13,080 nucleotides of DNA from NCBI GenBank assembly GCA_030668025.1, contig DAOUUT010000083.1, forward strand, positions 1 to 13,080. The letters are read 5' to 3'. Below are positions 6,509 to 13,080 of the stretch, one piece after another; the first letter of the stretch is position 1, and each line of letters opens with the position of its first letter. The DNA comes from Promethearchaeota archaeon (GTDB lineage: Archaea > Asgardarchaeota > Lokiarchaeia > Sigynarchaeales > SOKP01). The notes beneath the pieces were generated by a model. It was given only the letters and a program-made list of their open reading frames with translations. It did not search any database and was not told the origin of the DNA. The translations under genes were made by a program, and so were the position numbers.

Positions 6509-7372
6509 TTGAGGATAGATTTCCACTGTCATATTTTTCTTAATGTTAACGCATTTCAGGCATTTAAGTTATACAATCAAAAGTTTAGCGGCTACGGGTT
6601 CTACAAAAGAATTCTTAAAATGCTGGAAGGGATTAAAACTATCAACACAGATGATATCATAAAAAAGACATTATATCATTTAGAAAGAGTTAAAATAAAT
6701 AAGGTAGTTATGCTCCCAGTAAGTGAAAAGGAAAACGTGGCTGTAAGTGAATGGGCACGGAATGCACCTGATATCATAATTCCTTTTTTCAATCCCCCAG
6801 AGAAGCTGGATGATAGTAAAGGCATAAAAGATATTATAGAAAAGGCAATTTTAGAAGATAATTATAAAGGATTTAAAATAATGGTATCCTTTAGAAAAAA
6901 GAAATTGAATGACAAAATCTTATATCCGGTTTTAGAAACGGCGCATGAGCATAAATTACCTGTCCTATTCCATACGGGTTATCCTCCACCTGGAACTCAG
7001 AAAAGCGTACTAACTTTTTCTAATCCTATTGTTATTGATGAGTACGTTAATTCATTTCCGGATGCTAAAATTATCATAGCGCATATGGGATATCCTTGGG
7101 TTGATAATGCTCTTGCCTTAGCGGTTCAATATCCCAATATATATTTAGATATTAGCAATATGACCTATATGATGCCAAATCGTTTAAAGGATTTTCTGCT
7201 ATATGCTAAAGAGCTTATTGGATTGGATAAAATATTATTTGGATCGGATGGGTTTGTCCCGGAAATGATTGAAATTGCTATAAATTACTTTAATAATTCT
7301 AATTTTCTAACTAAGGAGGAAATTGATAACATTTTAGGGTTGAACGCCCAAAAATTGTTAAAAATTGAATAA
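6509..7372 (+). CDS. Amidohydrolase-family (Amidohydro_2) metal-dependent hydrolase
   Basis: 287 residues, TIM-barrel hydrolase of the amidohydrolase superfamily. Metal-site residues are visible: the HxH pair in DFHCH (His5, His7), FKIM at 122-125 on the strand that often carries the lysine, FHTGYPPPG (His155), IAHMGYPW (His192) and FGSDG (Asp247). The C-terminus NILGLNAQKLLKI is the usual family ending. Members hydrolyse or decarboxylate diverse small molecules; the substrate cannot be read from the sequence. Cytoplasmic, with no signal peptide. The TTG at 6509 is the only possible start: an in-frame TGA lies at 6500-6502, the two codons between are not starts, and the HxH motif begins four codons in. 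It is transcribed alone between the two beta-helix genes, which breaks the pair. No functional link to them is evident. Confidence 0.88.
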   Translation: MRIDFHCHIFLNVNAFQAFKLYNQKFSGYGFYKRILKMLEGIKTINTDDIIKKTLYHLERVKINKVVMLPVSEKENVAVSEWARNAPDIIIPFFNPPEKLDDSKGIKDIIEKAILEDNYKGFKIMVSFRKKKLNDKILYPVLETAHEHKLPVLFHTGYPPPGTQKSVLTFSNPIVIDEYVNSFPDAKIIIAHMGYPWVDNALALAVQYPNIYLDISNMTYMMPNRLKDFLLYAKELIGLDKILFGSDGFVPEMIEIAINYFNNSNFLTKEEIDNILGLNAQKLLKIE

Positions 7373-7389
7373 AAAAGTTAATTTTGAAA

Positions 7390-7414
7390 TAGTAATTTTT
7401 TCTTTATATTTTGA
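7390..7414 (+). terminator. T-rich terminator after the amidohydrolase
   Basis: A T6 run and following T-rich bases lie about 20 bases after the stop codon at 7372, without a hairpin. The dispersed 31-base motif follows directly. Confidence 0.35.
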
Positions 7415-7437
7415 GAGAGTCCACACCCGACCATATA
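7407..7437. repeat. Dispersed motif, copy 2 of 2
   Basis: Matches 2853-2883 at about 25 of 31 positions and likewise follows a T-rich tract. It lies about 50 bases upstream of the second beta-helix promoter. Function unknown. Confidence 0.4.
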
Positions 7438-7481
7438 TTAATATTGATAAAATTATTAATCTGACATGTTCCCTAATCAAC

Positions 7482-7521
7482 TGAAATGTATATAAAGTGT
7501 ATTAACCTAGTTATTAACTAC
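7482..7521 (+). promoter_or_regulatory. Promoter of the second beta-helix gene
   Basis: TGAAATGTATATAAAG at 7482-7497 and TTATTAACTAC at 7511-7521 are identical, with identical spacing, to the elements before the gene at 4680. TATA to ATG is 69 bases here and 68 there. The leader beyond the second box is less conserved. No strong Shine-Dalgarno site precedes ATG 7558; GTGA at 7547-7550 is the best candidate. Confidence 0.75.
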
Positions 7522-7557
7522 GTACAAATAATATTTCGCTAAGATAGTGAATATAAG

Positions 7558-9831
7558 ATGAAATCAAAAGCAAAATCGATAATAATTATTTTAGTCACTA
7601 TTGGAATCCTCTTCACTTTCTCCTTTATAATAAACGATAGTTTCAATTCGAATGTAGGAGTTAGTGAAAATACTACGGATTATAACGCTGATTTTAATTT
7701 AGATAATAAAAATTTGAACCTCTCAGCAGTTTCTGGAAAAATTCATATAATCAATAATTCCGGATGGGTAGATTTTAGAAATGCTGGAAATTGTACTGGG
7801 AATGGGACTTATTCCGATCCTTACGTTATAGAAGACTTGGTAATAGATGGGGGCGGTTTTGGAAGTTGCATCCTGATTGAAAATTCCACTGTGTTCTTTA
7901 GAATTGAAAATTGTACCGTCTACAATTCGGGAGGGCATTATGTTACGGAAATTGGGTTATCTTTACATGCGGGAATTAAGTTATCGTATGTTAATAATTC
8001 CTACATAATTGATACCGATTGTTCAAGTAGTTGGTATGGTTTCCGTATAGAGAATAGCGATAATAACACGATTTCGGGAAACACCCTAAATTACAACGAT
8101 TATGGGATAACTATATCGGAGAGTAATAATAACACTATTTCGGGTAACATAATGAATGAATGTGGGTTGTGGATATATGGACCCCTTGAAAGATTAGTTT
8201 CAAACAATATAGATTCCACTAATCTAGTGAATGGAAAATCTTTATATTATTACACCAATGAAGTAAATTTGGGACCAAACAATTTCACGAATGCCGGGCA
8301 AGTTATATTGGTCAATTGTACTTATTCATTAGTATCAAATTTGAATATTTCTGACAGTTCTATGGGAATTTCATTACACTATTGTAATAACAACAACATC
8401 TCGGGAAACACCGTAAATAACAACGATTATGGGATATATTTATTTTTTAGTGATTTTAACATCGTATCGGGAAACACCGCAAATAACAACAATGAAAATG
8501 GGATAGGTTTAGATAATAGTAATAATAACGCAATCTCGGGAAACACTGCAAATAACAACCTGTGGGGGATACTTTTAGGTATTAGTAATAATAACGCAAT
8601 CTCGGGAAACACCGCAAATTACAACATTGATGACGGGATACATTTAATTTTTAGTGATTATAACACCCTTTCGGTAAACACGGCAAATTACAATGCGTAT
8701 GGGATAGACTTATATGATAGTGATTTTAATACCATTTCGCGAAATAAATTGGTCGGAAACGATGTTTGTATTTATGAAGACGAAGCCTCTACTTCTAATG
8801 TTTTTGAAAATAATGATTGTGGTGAAATAATTCTCGGATTTAATCTATTCGTTCTAATTATACCTGCCATAGTAATTTTTTTAATTGCTGCATTAATTAA
8901 TGGAAAAAAACGAGTTAGTTTATTATTTTCGGGGACAATCTGTGTATTCAATATATATGCTATTTTTAGCCTTATAAACTCGTTTCGAAGGGATTATAAT
9001 CGAAATTTATCCTTTTTTCCACTAAATCAATCCATATCTTATCTTTTACTAACCAATGTGATATTTACTGTTATAGCTCTATTACTACTCAAATATTTGG
9101 ATGAATTTAAGAAAAATCGGATCGTACAAAAAGTTCGAGGCTTTTTCACTATAGCAAGGGATAATATTTTTAAAATTGAGAAAAAAACTGATATTATTAT
9201 ATCACTTCTCTTATTATTTTGTGTGTTTTATGTCGTTGGTTTCCTAGGTGTCTTTATCCACGAATTTGGTCATGCCATGATAGCCATACTATTTGATGGA
9301 TATTACGATCACATTATTATTAACGTTTACTTGCAAGGAGGGGCTTTTAGTGTCATTGTTACACAACCGGGCGATGCGTTATTTTTTGTTCAGTATACGG
9401 TGCTTCTTCTTGGGGGATTAATTACTGAAAGTGCTTTTGCTTTCGTATCCCTAATTATTTTATTGAAAAAGAAAGAAAAGAATAAATTTGGTTGGTTTTT
9501 ATCAATCGCAATAATGATGTTGTTTTTTGATCGTGTCGCCTTATATTTTACATTTCCTCAATTGGTTAATTTTCCAAGCGATACATTATCGATGGTTAAT
9601 GTTCTAAATTACGATCCCTGGGTCCTCTTCTTCATTTTTTTGCCTTTTTTACTAGTGACATTTTACTTTACGTACAGAATGATGTCAAAGTTTTATGAAA
9701 TCAGTTTAAATCGAGATAGGAGGTTTATCGGCGTATATTTTCTTGGTTTAGCAATTTACATAGTAATATTGGTCATTTTTGGCGTAATAGATAGCTACAT
9801 AACATTTTTTATTCCTCTTACTTTTTATTAA
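7558..9831 (+). CDS. NosD-like beta-helix fused to M50-like membrane metalloprotease
   Basis: 757 residues. The N-terminus is shared with the paralogue at 4680: a signal/anchor segment (8-26), then NLDNKNLNLSAVSGKIHI and GTYSDPYVIEDLVIDGGG. A right-handed beta-helix follows to about residue 415, including seven or more coils of 22-23 residues of the type NNTISGNTANNN-GI-L. Residues 427-448 (GFNLFVLIIPAIVIFLIAAL then GKKR) resemble the CTERM-like tail that ends the paralogue, but here the chain continues with seven more predicted membrane segments (about 452-475, 493-513, 545-567, 608-636, 644-666, 688-707, 722-745). HEFGH at 568-572, at the end of a membrane segment, is the HExxH zinc motif of M50/site-2-protease-like intramembrane peptidases; Asp658 in LFFDR could be the third ligand. 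The inferred layout is an external beta-helix sensor or binder joined to a membrane protease. Substrate and activity are unknown. Confidence 0.85.
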   Translation: MKSKAKSIIIILVTIGILFTFSFIINDSFNSNVGVSENTTDYNADFNLDNKNLNLSAVSGKIHIINNSGWVDFRNAGNCTGNGTYSDPYVIEDLVIDGGGFGSCILIENSTVFFRIENCTVYNSGGHYVTEIGLSLHAGIKLSYVNNSYIIDTDCSSSWYGFRIENSDNNTISGNTLNYNDYGITISESNNNTISGNIMNECGLWIYGPLERLVSNNIDSTNLVNGKSLYYYTNEVNLGPNNFTNAGQVILVNCTYSLVSNLNISDSSMGISLHYCNNNNISGNTVNNNDYGIYLFFSDFNIVSGNTANNNNENGIGLDNSNNNAISGNTANNNLWGILLGISNNNAISGNTANYNIDDGIHLIFSDYNTLSVNTANYNAYGIDLYDSDFNTISRNKLVGNDVCIYEDEASTSNVFENNDCGEIILGFNLFVLIIPAIVIFLIAALINGKKRVSLLFSGTICVFNIYAIFSLINSFRRDYNRNLSFFPLNQSISYLLLTNVIFTVIALLLLKYLDEFKKNRIVQKVRGFFTIARDNIFKIEKKTDIIISLLLLFCVFYVVGFLGVFIHEFGHAMIAILFDGYYDHIIINVYLQGGAFSVIVTQPGDALFFVQYTVLLLGGLITESAFAFVSLIILLKKKEKNKFGWFLSIAIMMLFFDRVALYFTFPQLVNFPSDTLSMVNVLNYDPWVLFFIFLPFLLVTFYFTYRMMSKFYEISLNRDRRFIGVYFLGLAIYIVILVIFGVIDSYITFFIPLTFY
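8055..8770 (+). repeat. Coding 66/69-bp repeats of beta-helix coils
   Basis: The core TCGGGAAACA and close variants recur at 8074, 8140, 8401, 8467, 8536, 8602, 8671 and 8737, spaced 66 or 69 bases inside runs, with an unrelated stretch at 8150-8390. Each unit encodes one 22- or 23-residue coil of the beta-helix. The extra codon in some units inserts an Asn or similar residue at the turn. Confidence 0.85.
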
Positions 9832-10012
9832 GCCTAGACGGAGAATTAATATAGATTGAAATGATGAGAATTAAGGATTAATTTTTACAGTTTACACAAA
9901 TATTTATCACTTAGTCTTCTAAAACATGGTATAGATATCTAAATAGGTTCGAGATTAATCGTGATTTTAAGTTTTTTTTATTTAAATTTTTCCCGCATCG
10001 CCTGAAATTTAG

Positions 10013-10063
10013 CCTCAAATTGTAGAAGCAATTGCTAAAAACGCTGATAAAGTAAATAATTAG
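10013..10063 (+). pseudogene. Possible C-terminal remnant of a lost gene
   Basis: One frame reads PQIVEAIAKNADKVNN and then stop, a well-formed amphipathic C-terminal helix. It is preceded in frame by a TAG at 10010-10012 and by PASPEI. The local GC content is higher than the flanks. The fragment is too short to assign to a family and may be chance. Confidence 0.25.
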
Positions 10064-10096
10064 GAACTCAAGTGAAATCTTTTTTTATTATTATTA

Positions 10097-10110
10097 AAAC
10101 TTATATAACT
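10097..10110 (+). promoter_or_regulatory. TATA-like element upstream of the cyclase
   Basis: AAAACTTATATAAC is the strongest TATA match in the gap, but it lies about 140 bases before the cyclase start. That would imply a leader of about 115 bases. A weaker A/T element near 10197-10204 would give a leader of about 20 bases, so the choice is open. Confidence 0.25.
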
Positions 10111-10238
10111 TATTTTTTTAAAAATTTAAAGCATTCTATAGATTATTGTACAGAATTTTAACTAAAAGTAGTTCTAAAAATACTCTAAATTAATTAATTT
10201 TAAATCATAAAATCAAAATAAAAGCTAAAAAATGTATT

Positions 10239-10243
10239 GTGAT
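10239..10243 (+). promoter_or_regulatory. Shine-Dalgarno GTGAT deciding the cyclase start
   Basis: GTGAT matches the end of the GGAGGTGAT consensus and is 4 bases before ATG 10248. A GTG start at 10239 would overlap it, which favours the ATG. Confidence 0.45.
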
Positions 10244-10247
10244 AAGA

Positions 10248-11048
10248 ATGAAATTTATAGATTTGTCAATTCCAATAATTAATCCAGAAGAGGCGTTATT
10301 TGATCCGCCGTTAACACAACCCTGCATTGAATATTCAGACCATGATGTGGGTGTGGAGCAAATGGGGTTTATTTTTTCAAGATTAAAACCAGAGCACTTA
10401 CCTGTTGGAAAGGGTTGGGCTGTAGAATCAATTACTTTGGGAACTCATAGTGGAACCCATATGGATGCCCCTTGGCATTTTGCTCCTATCCAAGACAAAG
10501 AAATTGGAGAAAAAAAGGCTATGACAATTGACGAGTTTCCATTAGAATGGGGTATTGGACCGTTAATTGTCTTAGATTGTACGGATTACGAAGAAGGATA
10601 TGTAATGACGCCCGAAGATATCGATAAAAAATTAGAAGATATAAGTCATAATTTAAAAGAAGGAGATATTCTTTGCGTTCATACAAATGCTCCCAAGCAC
10701 TATGGTACAAAAGAATACATAAATCATGGCGTTGGAGTTGGTAAGGAAGCAACACTACACATTATTCGCCAGGGCGTTCACGTGGTTGGAATCGATGCTT
10801 GGTCTTGGGACGCTCCATTTACGCTAACTGCGAAAAAATGGAAAAAATCAATAAGAGAGAAAAAGCCTGATACATCAATTATTTGGGAAGGTCATTTCGC
10901 GGGAATAGAATTAGGCTATTTTCAAATGGAAAAAATGATGAATTTAGATAAAGTACCTCCAGTTGGAGCTACGATATATTGTTTTCCAGTTAAAATCGCT
11001 AGAGCGAGTGCTGGTTGGGTTAGGGCTGTCGCTACTATCCCTGAATAA
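10248..11048 (+). CDS. Cyclase-family (kynurenine formamidase-like) metal hydrolase
   Basis: 266 residues counted from ATG 10248, which begins MKFIDLSIPI, the usual opening of the family (PF04199 type). The signature HSGTHMDAPWHF (His67, His71, Asp73, His77) provides the metal site. Further family features are VVGIDAWSWD around residue 180 and HFAGIELGYFQMEKMMNLDKVPP near 216-239, which supplies the later His and Glu. Members include KynB formamidase, isatin hydrolase and other amide or lactone hydrolases; the substrate here is not determined, and without tryptophan-pathway genes nearby kynB should not be assumed. Length is slightly above the usual 210-260. Cytoplasmic. The GTG at 10239, three codons earlier, lies in the ribosome-binding site and is the less likely start. 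Convergent with the membrane protein gene, 33-base gap. Confidence 0.88.
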   Translation: MKFIDLSIPIINPEEALFDPPLTQPCIEYSDHDVGVEQMGFIFSRLKPEHLPVGKGWAVESITLGTHSGTHMDAPWHFAPIQDKEIGEKKAMTIDEFPLEWGIGPLIVLDCTDYEEGYVMTPEDIDKKLEDISHNLKEGDILCVHTNAPKHYGTKEYINHGVGVGKEATLHIIRQGVHVVGIDAWSWDAPFTLTAKKWKKSIREKKPDTSIIWEGHFAGIELGYFQMEKMMNLDKVPPVGATIYCFPVKIARASAGWVRAVATIPE

Positions 11049-11055
11049 ATAAATG

Positions 11056-11086
11056 AGAAAAAAATAGAATTTTAATTTTTTTTATT
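11056..11086. terminator. Short bidirectional termination region
   Basis: Between the convergent stops, a plus-strand T-rich tract (11070-11083) could end the cyclase transcript, and an A7 run at 11058-11064 is a T7 tract on the minus strand for the membrane protein gene. No hairpin is evident. Confidence 0.45.
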
Positions 11087-13080
11087 CTTTAAATATGTCT
11101 TCTACTAATTTGTGATTGTCTTTGAAATATATTAAGGCCCCGCTCCAGTCAGCTAATGTATCAGCGTACTTAGCTTCAAATCTATTGACGAGTTTTATTA
11201 GGTTTGAGCGTACTTCAGTAGTTTGTTTTCCCTTAATAAATAACGCTCCAAATATGCGCTTTCCATATTCGATAAGAATAGTTATATCGCCGTGATCTAT
11301 GGTTTTTAATAATTCTTGAGATTTGGTAGTTTCCTTAATAAAAGATGTGATTGCCGAAAACATACCAGAGATTATTCCAGCATCGTGATTGTAATCTTTG
11401 GAAAAATTATAATCGAAAATACCTCGTCCATCGTCATAAATAATGTATAAGCCTTGTTTTTCTACCTTTTCATAGATATAACTAAATTCTTGCTTTAATA
11501 CATCAATTAGGTTGTTGTTATAGAGGTATTTCAGGGTAAAGTAAAACCTTTGTATTTCTTTTTCGTCTGTAGGTTTAATCTCATCCAGAATTTTTTCAGT
11601 TTCTAAAGTAGCTAAAAATGATTTTACTTCCTCTCGCTCGTTACTTAAAATATCTAAATCAACGTCTTCTCTCTTTATAATTAAGTATCGTGCTTTCCCT
11701 TTCAGATATTCGTTGTATGATAGGAATTCAGTTACAGTAGAGAAAATTACTTTCTCTAACTTGTGCTCGCCAATACCAATATTTTTAGCTCTAAAACTTT
11801 TTGGCATGTAAAAAACTAATAGGCTCCAGAAAATAATATTGAAGATATATTGAGTGGTTTGGTAAGGAATCGCGAGTATAGATAGAATTCCAATTAAATC
11901 CGCATTAAATCCAGCAGTTCTTAAAGTGTAGAAGTTAAAGCCAAAAATAGTTGTAAAACTTGACTGCCCCGTTATCCAATAGGTATCTGGTGCAAAATTT
12001 ATTATCCCATTACCTCCTAGAAATATAAATAGCGCAGATAGAGCGATTAAAATAGGTATAAAGGTTACAAAACTCAAAAACATGCTGTTCATATATTTCA
12101 AGCTGAGGTTTAAGAAGATTAAGGCAATAATTAATGAAACTGCGACTAATACTATGAAATTGAAAAGATTCATAAGGTCAAATCCTAGACTTTGGTATAA
12201 ATAGACCGACCCGCTCGTTGCGAAATTAGCAGAGTCAACTATGTTCATAGGATCTTGAAAGATAAGGGAATATAAAGAGCCAAAAACAAGATAGTTTAAT
12301 ACTAAAAATACAAAAAAGGCCAGGAAACTAAATACAATTCCGTAATAATAATTAGTAAAGCTCATCTTCATTCTTTTTTCCTTTCTATTTTTCCACCAGT
12401 CAATTAATTTGATGAAGATCAGTAAAGAAATGGGTTCGAAAATTTTAAGAAACAAGATAAAGATAAATGAAGCCATGAGGAAATAAGCAAAAAAATATAT
12501 GATTATTCCAAAAGAACTGATATCCTCAACAATGAATAAAATAATAGATAAAATGGATATTGGAGCTCCAACGGTGTATAAGCTTTTGTAGGTTTGTTGT
12601 CTGATATTCTCTCCGAAATATCTTCCTTGTAATGCAATTTTAGAGCTAAAAAGGAGTTCTAAGCTAAATATGAATACTGCAAGGTAAACAAATAAGATTT
12701 CTATGAACCAACCTAAAGCAGTTTCTCCAGTTGTAATTGACACAGATTCCAAACCTGTAATTTTGAGTAAAACCTGAAGTAAATACAGCGAAATTGGTAA
12801 AAGTACGACAAGTAACTTAAAAATATCTTTTTCTCTCGACCAATCGTTTTTAAATAAATCATTTCTAATTCGTTTGTACGGACTATCGATAATGTGGTAC
12901 GACAATCCCTGTAATTTTTCTTCTTTTGAACTTTTATCTTTTCTTAGTCGATTCCATACAAAAACAAAAGAAATAAATGGTGCCACGAAAAAGATAAACG
13001 GTAGCGTGACGAGAGGGTAATAAGCAAATAAAGCAATGAGAGAGCCGATATGTGTTATTATATAACCAATCCCCAAACCA
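11082..13080 (-). CDS. Polytopic membrane protein with longin/roadblock-like tail, N-terminus uncertain
   Basis: At least 664 residues; the frame is still open at the right edge (a TTG at 13076 is only a possible start), so the 5' end is unresolved. The first 440 or so residues contain roughly 11-12 hydrophobic segments separated by basic loops (NRLRKDK, WWKNRKEKRMK, PKSFRAKN), as in transporters or membrane scaffolds, but no transporter motif is recognised. A soluble, charged linker (about 440-540) follows. The last 124 residues (541-664) read GLYIIYDDGRGIFDYNF, then GIISGMFSAITSFIKE, HGDITILIEYGKRIFGALFIKG and a final helix (RSNLIKLVNRFEAKYADTL). That order fits the longin/roadblock-like profilin-type fold common in Asgard archaea, where such domains often partner small GTPases. 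Location: membrane with the tail in the cytoplasm (inferred). Role in GTPase signalling is a guess from the domain and from the GTPase-like gene in the same window. Confidence 0.75.
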   Translation of the reverse strand, partial: GLGIGYIITHIGSLIALFAYYPLVTLPFIFFVAPFISFVFVWNRLRKDKSSKEEKLQGLSYHIIDSPYKRIRNDLFKNDWSREKDIFKLLVVLLPISLYLLQVLLKITGLESVSITTGETALGWFIEILFVYLAVFIFSLELLFSSKIALQGRYFGENIRQQTYKSLYTVGAPISILSIILFIVEDISSFGIIIYFFAYFLMASFIFILFLKIFEPISLLIFIKLIDWWKNRKEKRMKMSFTNYYYGIVFSFLAFFVFLVLNYLVFGSLYSLIFQDPMNIVDSANFATSGSVYLYQSLGFDLMNLFNFIVLVAVSLIIALIFLNLSLKYMNSMFLSFVTFIPILIALSALFIFLGGNGIINFAPDTYWITGQSSFTTIFGFNFYTLRTAGFNADLIGILSILAIPYQTTQYIFNIIFWSLLVFYMPKSFRAKNIGIGEHKLEKVIFSTVTEFLSYNEYLKGKARYLIIKREDVDLDILSNEREEVKSFLATLETEKILDEIKPTDEKEIQRFYFTLKYLYNNNLIDVLKQEFSYIYEKVEKQGLYIIYDDGRGIFDYNFSKDYNHDAGIISGMFSAITSFIKETTKSQELLKTIDHGDITILIEYGKRIFGALFIKGKQTTEVRSNLIKLVNRFEAKYADTLADWSGALIYFKDNHKLVEDIFKE

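Larger units (their letters stand above)
9832..10247. other. Gene-less stretch before the cyclase
   Basis: About 415 bases without an intact gene. It contains a fragment resembling the tail of a lost gene (10013-10063), a TATA-like element at 10097-10110 and the leader of the cyclase gene. No T-tract terminator is obvious just after the stop codon at 9831. Nothing else is recognised. Confidence 0.6.

Noticed and set aside
7723..8612. Minus-strand frames at 7723-7938 and 8427-8612
   Set aside because: Antisense to the beta-helix repeats; repetitive, and explained by the plus-strand gene.
8055..8770. 66/69-bp repeats as a non-coding minisatellite or CRISPR
   Set aside because: Periods are multiples of three and encode beta-helix coils in an open 757-codon frame.
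9259..9273. Archaeosortase identity for the membrane module after 8836
   Set aside because: Archaeosortases use Cys/Arg/His catalytic residues; the visible motif is HExxH, which fits an M50-like zinc peptidase.
10519..10755. Minus-strand 78-codon frame
   Set aside because: Antisense to the conserved cyclase-family gene.

Overview
The window looks like a piece of an Asgard archaeal genome, most likely Lokiarchaeia-like. This is inferred from four things: AT-rich DNA with archaeal TATA-box promoters and T-tract terminators; a Rab/Ras-type small GTPase; a polytopic membrane protein with a longin/roadblock-like tail; and large secreted NosD-type beta-helix proteins next to a DUF4062-STAND-TPR protein. 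No tRNA, rRNA, CRISPR array, transposase or integrase is visible.

Layout. Positions 1-2701 (minus strand) hold a STAND ATPase whose C-terminus lies off the left edge: DUF4062, then an NB-ARC/NACHT-like P-loop NTPase, then 46-residue TPRs. The two TPR units nearest the edge are almost identical at DNA level. A gene-poor stretch (2702-3196) carries the broken start of a VOC/glyoxalase-like gene behind an intact-looking promoter. It is followed by a small alpha/beta protein of unknown function (3197-3523, +). Convergent to that is a degenerate small GTPase (3625-4299, -) in which four of the five nucleotide-binding motifs have lost their key residue. The 4300-4679 region holds a perfect 11-bp hairpin and a doubtful small ORF.

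The central block (4680-9831) has two paralogous surface proteins. The first (4680-6161) is a NosD-like beta-helix with two Ig-like repeats and a C-terminal membrane anchor resembling archaeal CTERM sorting tails. The second (7558-9831) shares the N-terminus and beta-helix, but after a similar membrane segment it continues into a polytopic module with HEFGH, an M50/site-2-protease-like zinc motif. Both genes sit behind almost the same promoter and start-site sequence at the same spacing, so they are probably co-regulated. Between them lie a small hypothetical gene (6195-6458, -) and a TIM-barrel amidohydrolase (6509-7372, +).

The right end has a gene-less stretch (9832-10247) with a decayed gene tail, a cyclase-family metal hydrolase (10248-11048, +), and, convergent to it, a 12-TM-class membrane protein with a C-terminal longin/roadblock-like domain (11082-13080, -, 5' end outside the window).

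Most genes appear to be single transcription units rather than an operon. The most unusual items are the beta-helix/M50 fusion with its shared promoter, the pseudo-GTPase, and the recently amplified TPR tract.
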